Source: Beroe forskalii (Eukaryota; Ctenophora; Nuda; Beroida; Beroidae). Taken from it: a DNA stretch of 64,000 nucleotides. The notes beneath the pieces are model-generated. The model had not been told where the DNA came from. It worked only from the letters and a program-made list of their open reading frames with translations, and did no database searches. The position numbers and the translations under genes are program-made. Location of the stretch: assembly GCA_011033025.1 (NCBI GenBank), contig WFMF01000185.1:1-64000 (forward strand). Direction: 5' to 3'. Within the stretch, counting starts at the first letter, position 1; each line of letters starts with the position of its first letter. Positions 57,960-64,000 of the stretch are shown here, one piece after another.

Positions 57960-58700
57960 TCTTTATAATATTATGTCTTAACTGAAATATCGGATAATTG
58001 TTTATGAGCCTTATAATGAAATGAATAATTTTCTTTATTCTCTTCTTGGCTCAGCAGAGTGAAACGAACTTTTTCTGAAATTCAATTAATTTCGTCGAAA
58101 CTTCAACGTCATCAGGAAATCTCAAATTGGATTGTACTAGCAGACCCCGTGGCCTCCGGCCACCGTTCACAATTTTTTTCGCGTCAGCAATTCGTATAGT
58201 ACAATGCAGTACCTCAGTACTGTAGTTCTTATCAGTGATGAGGTCACATTTTATTCGGGTGTGCCTACTCCTCTATGTGATGTATAAGTGTCTATATGTC
58301 AGGTGGTGTCAAACGTCACTGGTACTGTGGAACAGTCTAACGTCTATATTTCTGATGGTGTCAAACTCTGGTATAATAACTCCAATCTTGTAGACATTAT
58401 GAAACGTTGCCTTAATAAGAATAGCTTAGTTTTTCAAAAATATGCAATTTTAGATAAAAGTACAATTTTAGATCAATTTGTTTAGGTATTGGCACGTGAG
58501 GTTCTTCACATTCTGTACTGGTTAGTTATGCAGCTTGTTGCCGACCTCGAATAACTTGCTGTATGGTTAGCCTGAGACTGAATGTGGGGCTGGACAGGCA
58601 GATGTCTGCAACCTCCCTTTTATTTCAACGTTCAAATTCAGGTTTTAATAGCTTTATATTAAAGATAGTCCACACGATTATAGCAATCTCCATTTTAGAA
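57960..58700. other. Intergenic sequence
   Basis: AT-rich. A stretch at about 58018-58070 (TTTCTTTATTCTCTT and GAGTGAAACGAAC) resembles 11517-11570 in the large complex. No gene was recognised. Confidence 0.4.
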
Positions 58701-58717
58701 AAGGGCGGGAAATCTTC

Positions 58718-59850
58718 AACAAAAAATGGTACCATTCCAGAAGAGGGCCAAAAATGGTACCATTTCAGAAAAGGTTCGAAAATCCGCAACAAAAATGGTA
58801 CCATTCCAGAAGAGGGCCAAAAATGGTACCATTTCAGAAAAGGTTCGAAAATCCGCAACAAAAATGGTACCATTCCAGAAGAGGGCCAAAAATGGTACCA
58901 TTTCAGAAAAGGTTCGAAAATCCGCAACAAAAATGGTACCATTTCAGAAGAGGGCCAAAAAATGGTACCATTTCAGAAAAGGTTCAAAATCCAAAAAAAA
59001 TGGTACCATTCGAAGGGCCAAAATGGTACCATTTCAGAAAAGGTTCGAAAATCCGCAACAAAAATGGTACCATTTCAGAAGAGGGCCAAAAATGGTACCA
59101 TTTCAGAAAAGGTTCGAAAATCCGCAACAAAAATGGTACCATTTCAGAAGAGGGCCAAAAATGGTACCATTTCAGAAAAGGTTCGAAAATCCGCAACAAA
59201 AATGGTACCATTCCAGAAGAGGGCCAAAAATGGTACCATTTCAGAAAAGGTTCGAAAATCCGCAACAAAAATGGTACCATTTCAGAAGAGGGCCAAAAAT
59301 GGTACCATTTCAGAAAAGGTTCGAAAATCCGCAACAAAAATGGTACCATTTCAGAAAAGTGCCAACAAAAATGGTAACATTTCAGAAAAGGGTTGAAATT
59401 CGTCAACAAAAAATGGTACCATTTCAGAAAAGGGTCGAAAATCATCAATCGAAAATGGTACCATTTCAAAGAAGGGCCAAAAATCGTCAACAAAAAATGG
59501 TAGGTACCAATTTAGAAAAGGGTTAAAAATCTCCAACAAAAAATGGTACCATTTCAGAAAAGTGCCAAAAATCTTCAACAAAAATGTTACAATTTCAGAA
59601 AAAGGTTGAAAATCGTCAACAAAAGTGGTACCACTTCGGAAATGGGTCGGAAATCATCAATGAAAAATGGTACAATTTCAAAAAAAGGCCAAAAATCGTC
59701 AACAAAAATGGTACCATTTTAGAAAAGGGCGGGAAATCTTCAACAAAAAATGGTACCATTTCAGAAAAGGGTCGAAACTCGAAAATCATCAACGAAATAT
59801 GGTACCATTCCGTAAAAAAAGCCAAAAATCGTGCAAAAATCAATCATTAA
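58718..59850. repeat. 69-bp tandem repeat with GGTACC sites
   Basis: The main unit of 69 bp is a 28-bp plus a 41-bp half, each starting around ATGGTACCATT. About eight regular units are followed by diverged half-units from 59340. Since 69 is a multiple of three and the unit lacks stops in several frames, long open stretches appear on both strands; they have no real protein character. Confidence 0.92.
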
Positions 59851-59875
59851 ACAGCAAAATTCAACTAAATTAAGC

Positions 59876-59957
59876 CCCCATAAACCCCCATAAACCCCAA
59901 AAATTAAACCCCCATTTGCCATATTTCGATATCCACCGGGGGTTTATGGGGGTTGCC
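59876..59957. repeat. C-rich hairpin
   Basis: CCCCCATAAACCCCC-type sequence near 59880 pairs with GGGGGTTTATGGGGG near 59937. It separates the 69-bp array from the 143-bp repeat. Confidence 0.75.
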
Positions 59958-59963
59958 CCCCCC

Positions 59964-60360
59964 AATTTCTACAAAACGTCTGCGTGTATTCACGCGCTGA
60001 AATATAGCAACCAGATCTAATTTTACGTGCATTAGTCGTATTTGAACTCATTTCAATGTAACCAAGTCGAAAATCCCGTGTAAATATCAATTTCCTCAAA
60101 TCGCCTAATTTCAACAAAACGTCTGCGTGTACTCACGCGCTGAAATATAGCAACCAGATCTAATTTTAAGTGCATTAGTCGTATTTGAACTCATTTCAAT
60201 GTAACCAAGTCGAAAATCCCGTGTAAATATCAATTTCCTCAAATCGCCTAATTTCAACAAAACGTCCGTGTGTACTCACGCGCTTAAATATAGCAACCAG
60301 ATCTAATTTCACGTGCATTAGTCGTATTTAAACTCATTTCAACGTAATCAAGTCGAATAT
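59964..60360. repeat. 143-bp tandem repeat, 2.7 copies
   Basis: Copies start at 59964, 60107 and 60250 with AATTTCTACAAAACGTCTGC or a close variant. Each contains ACTCACGCGCTGAAATATAG and ACCAAGTCGAAAATCCCGTG. The third copy is cut off where GGGGTCCCTGTGAGCATATG, the start of the 43.3-kb retroposon family, begins. Confidence 0.88.
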
Positions 60361-61415
60361 GGGGTCCCTGTGAGCATATGCGCAGCACTTAATCTCAGTT
60401 AACCTCCCTGACTGCGGCTTTGTTAACAGGGAAGGGGCTGAGACGGGTCCGCAGTACACAATCTACTGTCGGAATTACTGGTATGACAACAAGCCGGCCT
60501 AGGTGAAGCATTTCTAGGATTGACTCGGTCAGAGCGGCTTTGAATTCATAAACTACAGCACAGCATTTAAAAGAAGTTGCGTAATAGAAAGCATTCGCAT
60601 AGAACTGATCATAATCTGCACGTGCACAAATATCTGTTTCCATAGCAACGGTACCATTATGCGCATCTTAGCCTTCGTTTCTCTTGATATTTTCTTGGCA
60701 AGCTCAAATTTAAACTGTGCGCCCGCACAAACAGACATTATTCACGTGCTCTTACGAAATTATATATTAGATACCTACCCAATCAAGCGTGCCGATGATC
60801 GGAATGTTCATTCCACTATAATACCAGAATACAATTGACGTTTGACACCACTCGAAAATAAGACATCTAGACATCACATAGATGACTGGGAACACCCACA
60901 CAGTACTACAATGTAGGTACTGTACAAATGGCTGAAGTGAAAAAATGGTGAACAGTGGCCGGATGCCACGGGGTTTGCTAGTACAGATCAATTTATAAAG
61001 CGGTCATGTTATTCCAAGCAAAATATAGGGTCCTGGCTAACCCTCTGATGTTAAATAAATTTTACATTGAACAAGTAAAAGTTGAAGAGGTGTGCATTAT
61101 ACCTTTTTGTAAGTGCTTGGCATAGTATCAGGAAAGGAGGAGGACTGAGACTCTAAGGCTGCAGATGAATAAACTGAACTAATCTAACACTTTAGAAAAC
61201 AATTATTAATTATTAATCAAGAAAAAAATTAAAGGTTGACAACGATGTGGGCAAGTAATTTTTATGAAGTGAATGTGCATGTTGCCGTGATGAGACGTGA
61301 AAAAAACTTAATTATGAAGAAGTGACTTGGATAATTAATTATCATCAAAACAGAGCATAGAATTCAGATAACTTGTAAAAACAATAGAACAGTTGCAAGG
61401 GTGAAAAGTATCATT
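60361..61415. other. Intergenic sequence with a retroposon-like start
   Basis: The first 27 bp match the start of the retroposon at 43324, but the interior differs. GGGGTTTGCTAGTAC at about 60969-60983 could be another Helitron-like end. A 59-codon frame at 60659-60838 with a hydrophobic N-terminus is noted but not called. Confidence 0.4.
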
Positions 61416-61419
61416 AATA

Positions 61420-61560
61420 TCCTCCCGTGGCTCAAACTCCAGTGTGATAATTATCGATATATCACTATTCATAGAATTACTGTAAAGTGGCGGAATAATG
61501 CAGCAGATTATCGTCAAATAAATTGTTGATTTTATGAAAGTATGAAGGAGCACTTGAAAA
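61420..61560. repeat. Dispersed palindromic repeat, copy 2
   Basis: Closely matches 37637-37765, including CCTCCCGTGGCTCAAACTCC, GTGATAATTATCGATATATC and CAAATAAATTGTTGATTTTA. It lacks the distal hairpin of the first copy. Confidence 0.75.
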
Positions 61561-61699
61561 TCTATAACAAGAACTGCGCCTGCCGGTACATTTATTGTGC
61601 TTGTTGTTCCCGTATGCAGGCACTTAATTTGTTGTTCCTAAGGGCTGGTAATAAACACGCTTTCATTTGATCATTGACCATTGTCCGTCTTGCTTACTG

Positions 61700-64000
61700 A
61701 CGGGATGAGTTGATCTTTAAAACCCCAAAAAATTTTTATAAATTTTTCCTTTTCTAAATCCCTATAAATTTTGGTTAAAAATTGCAAGCCTCTTTTCTTT
61801 TTCTCTTTTTAACCCTTGGGGGCCTTTTTCGCAAAGGGATTTGTGTGATACAATCAACGTGTTTTGATATTCCAACCAACTAAAATTTTTCCCGGGGAAA
61901 TTTTTTTTTTGATTTAATGATCCTTTTAACGAAAAAAAAAAAGAAGGACCCAATGGGTTAAAACCCGGATTATCGTAAGTTATGAGCAAAAGAACAAATT
62001 TTTCTTTTTTTTTCCTCAAAATTGCAAAAGGTCAATCATAAATTGATCGAATAAATTGCTCTTTGTAATTTGTCTCCTGCTTAAAAAAAAGGAATTAAAT
62101 AAAAATTAAATTAATTTGTTTGTTTTTCCATTTTGGCGGGCCCCATTTCCCTAAAATTTTTGGGGTTGTCCTTTTTGGCTTTTTAATGAAAAATAAAGAC
62201 AAGTAAGGGGCTTTTTGATTTCCTTTTTTTAATTCCAATAATTTTGTTACGAAAACCCTTTTTAAAAGACTATTTTTTTATATCTGAACATGGGTGTGAA
62301 AATAAAATTTAATCAAATTTTGATTTTTAATTCGATAGCATAGGGGAAAATTATATCCAAAAAAAATCTCAAAAAGAGGGGAAAACCATTTTTTCCCCTT
62401 TTTTGGGCGTAAAAAATGATGGAACAATATCTAAAACCTTCTTTTGAGGAAAGATTTATAAAGACCCTCTAACTGACTTAAATTGCCCGTTTTTTTAGGG
62501 AAAGAACAGGGTTTTTTAAGGGGTTTTCTATCTCCCCACCCCCAGATAACCCCAAAATTTGGCCATTTTCGGGGCCCAAAATTGGGCTTTTGGGGCCCGC
62601 TTATGGGGGAAAAACATCAAGACCTTTAAGTGGGGTAAATGTCGGGTTTTGGGGGCAAATTTGGGGAAGCTCTTCTTTTTTCCCGAATTCCCTTTTTGGC
62701 CCATTTGGCTGCCCATGAAAAATTTGGGGGAACATAATTCATGGAACCTTAAAACCGGAGATGATCGGTTTATGAGGTGACATGGTTTTCCGGGCCTATC
62801 TCTTTTTCCCCGAAAAACCCCCCAATTTGGCCAATTTGGCTGTCCATGGGGCCTTTTGGGATTTTGCCTGAGATGGAGAACATCAGAACCGAAAACCATA
62901 ACTCGACCAAAATCCCCTTTTAGGGTGGGCAGGGTTTTTAAAGCCCCTACCCTAAACCCCTATTCCAAACCCCAATTTTCCTTTTTTCCATGAGCCCCAA
63001 TTTTGGGCATTTGGATAATTTAATGAGTTTGGGGGCCAAAAACCCTTGCTAAATTAAATTAAGTTTTGGGGGGTAAAGCTTTTTTAAAGGCTCTATTTCC
63101 CACTCTTTCTCAAAATGGCCATTCGATTACAACTTCTATTACAACTCTTTCTATTTTCCCTATATTCGGGAAAAAAATTAACATAAACGGGGTTTTGACT
63201 AGAACGTTTTTTTTGGGATTTCCTTTCTTTTTCAAAGTTGGTTAAAGGGTCAAAGGATAATCACATTAAAGGGACCCGGGAAAACTCTGCAATAAACCCC
63301 AAAAAATTCTTTTTTTTATTCAGGGCCTTTCTTTTCGGTAAAAAAAAAATATACTTCAGGAAAGTAAATGTGAGGGTAAATTTTATAACCCCCCCAATTA
63401 TATTTTTAAGACCCCTTGACGTTTTCTTTTGCCTATAATGCATGCCTGTTTTGGTTTTTAAAGGTTTTGGGGGCCCCCCCATAGGCTCGGGCCCCCCGGA
63501 AAAATCTTTGGGTTTCCCGGCCCCCTCAGGAAGTACCCCAAAAACCCAAAAAGGGGTTATTGGGCACTTGAATAATATAGCTAAAAGGTATTTTTTTAAT
63601 ATAAAAAGGGGGGGAAAACAAAACCCCCTTAAAATTGGATGTTAGAAAGTAAGGGGATTGAACTGGCAAAACAAAGTCGTCTTTCTATTTTTGGAAAAAC
63701 CCCCCTTTGAATCTATGAAAAGGGAAAATGTTGAAGGGGATCTAAAAATTGGGTTGCACGTGTTAAAACTAAAAAATTCTTAGGGTCATGGTCTTGGGCT
63801 ACCAAAACCCACAGTGCAGGGGGAACTTTCCCCAATATCTTCAAAAAAACGAAACTTGAACTATCGGGAAAAATTTTTGAATATCTCCCCAAACCAATTT
63901 TTTTTGATGATAAAGCTATTTCATCACATTGGTCCCTTCCCCCAAAATTGAAATTAATAAGGGCATAATTAAAAATTTAAAGGAAGAGTTTTGAAAAAAA
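61700..64000. other. Low-quality, homopolymer-inflated sequence
   Basis: From about 61700 onward nearly every short run appears extended (AAAA, CCCC, GGGG, TTTT), unlike the rest of the window. This looks like unpolished single-read sequence at a contig end. Open stretches here are unreliable and no gene is called. Confidence 0.75.

Noticed and set aside
58563..59526. Open stretches up to 277 codons rich in NGTISEKV or WYHFRKG
   Set aside because: Pure translation of the 69-bp tandem repeat in several frames.
60659..60838. 59-codon frame with a hydrophobic, signal-peptide-like start
   Set aside because: Too short, no family match, and it lies in repeat-derived sequence.
62500..63650. Open stretches of 70-120 codons
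   Set aside because: They lie in homopolymer-inflated low-quality sequence where reading frames are meaningless.

Overview
The window is nuclear DNA from an invertebrate animal: AT-rich, with spliceosomal genes, DNA transposons, non-LTR retrotransposons and very abundant inverted and tandem repeats. The species cannot be named from the sequence. The standard genetic code fits every gene. All recognisable host genes lie on the minus strand.

Layout. 0.7-7.6 kb: the 5' part of an RGS22-like gene, six small exons recovered from splice sites and matching phases. Its introns hold a foldback element, a cloverleaf-shaped palindromic element and a BamHI-type minisatellite inside an inverted-repeat element. 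9.5-27.8 kb: a large repeat complex with long inverted arms, an internal TGATCA-rich array, a tRNA-derived SINE, LINE remnants, MITEs and a nested 2.4-kb transposon; a 6-kb part is present twice, and the second copy looks degraded or mis-assembled. 28.4-29.0 kb: the last two exons of a [2Fe-2S] ferredoxin gene. 31.2 kb: a broken Ty3/Gypsy-like gag. 32.4-42.6 kb: three complete intronless housekeeping genes, MRPS9 (uS9m), DDX47 and GTF2H1 (TFIIH p62), separated by a TTAA-flanked element, a LINE fragment and a second copy of the 2.4-kb transposon in opposite orientation. 43.2-48 kb: a cloverleaf element split by a retroposon, a foldback and a frameshifted LINE. 50.9-56.9 kb: three exons of a coiled-coil protein; one 5.6-kb intron contains two minisatellites and a MULE-like transposon that carries one of them. 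57-61.6 kb: duplicated hairpin elements, a possible Helitron end, a 69-bp tandem repeat and a 143-bp repeat. 61.7-64 kb: homopolymer-inflated sequence that looks like an unpolished contig end.

The three intronless genes serve mitochondrial translation, rRNA processing and transcription/repair. Nothing here suggests an operon; they are simply neighbours. The most unusual feature is a family of short elements built of contiguous hairpins closed by an outer stem, which would extrude as DNA cloverleaves. The clearest examples have three hairpins and occur at 1.4, 1.7, 5.1 and 43.2 kb; related, simpler forms occur at 30.0, 37.9, 57.3 and 57.6 kb.
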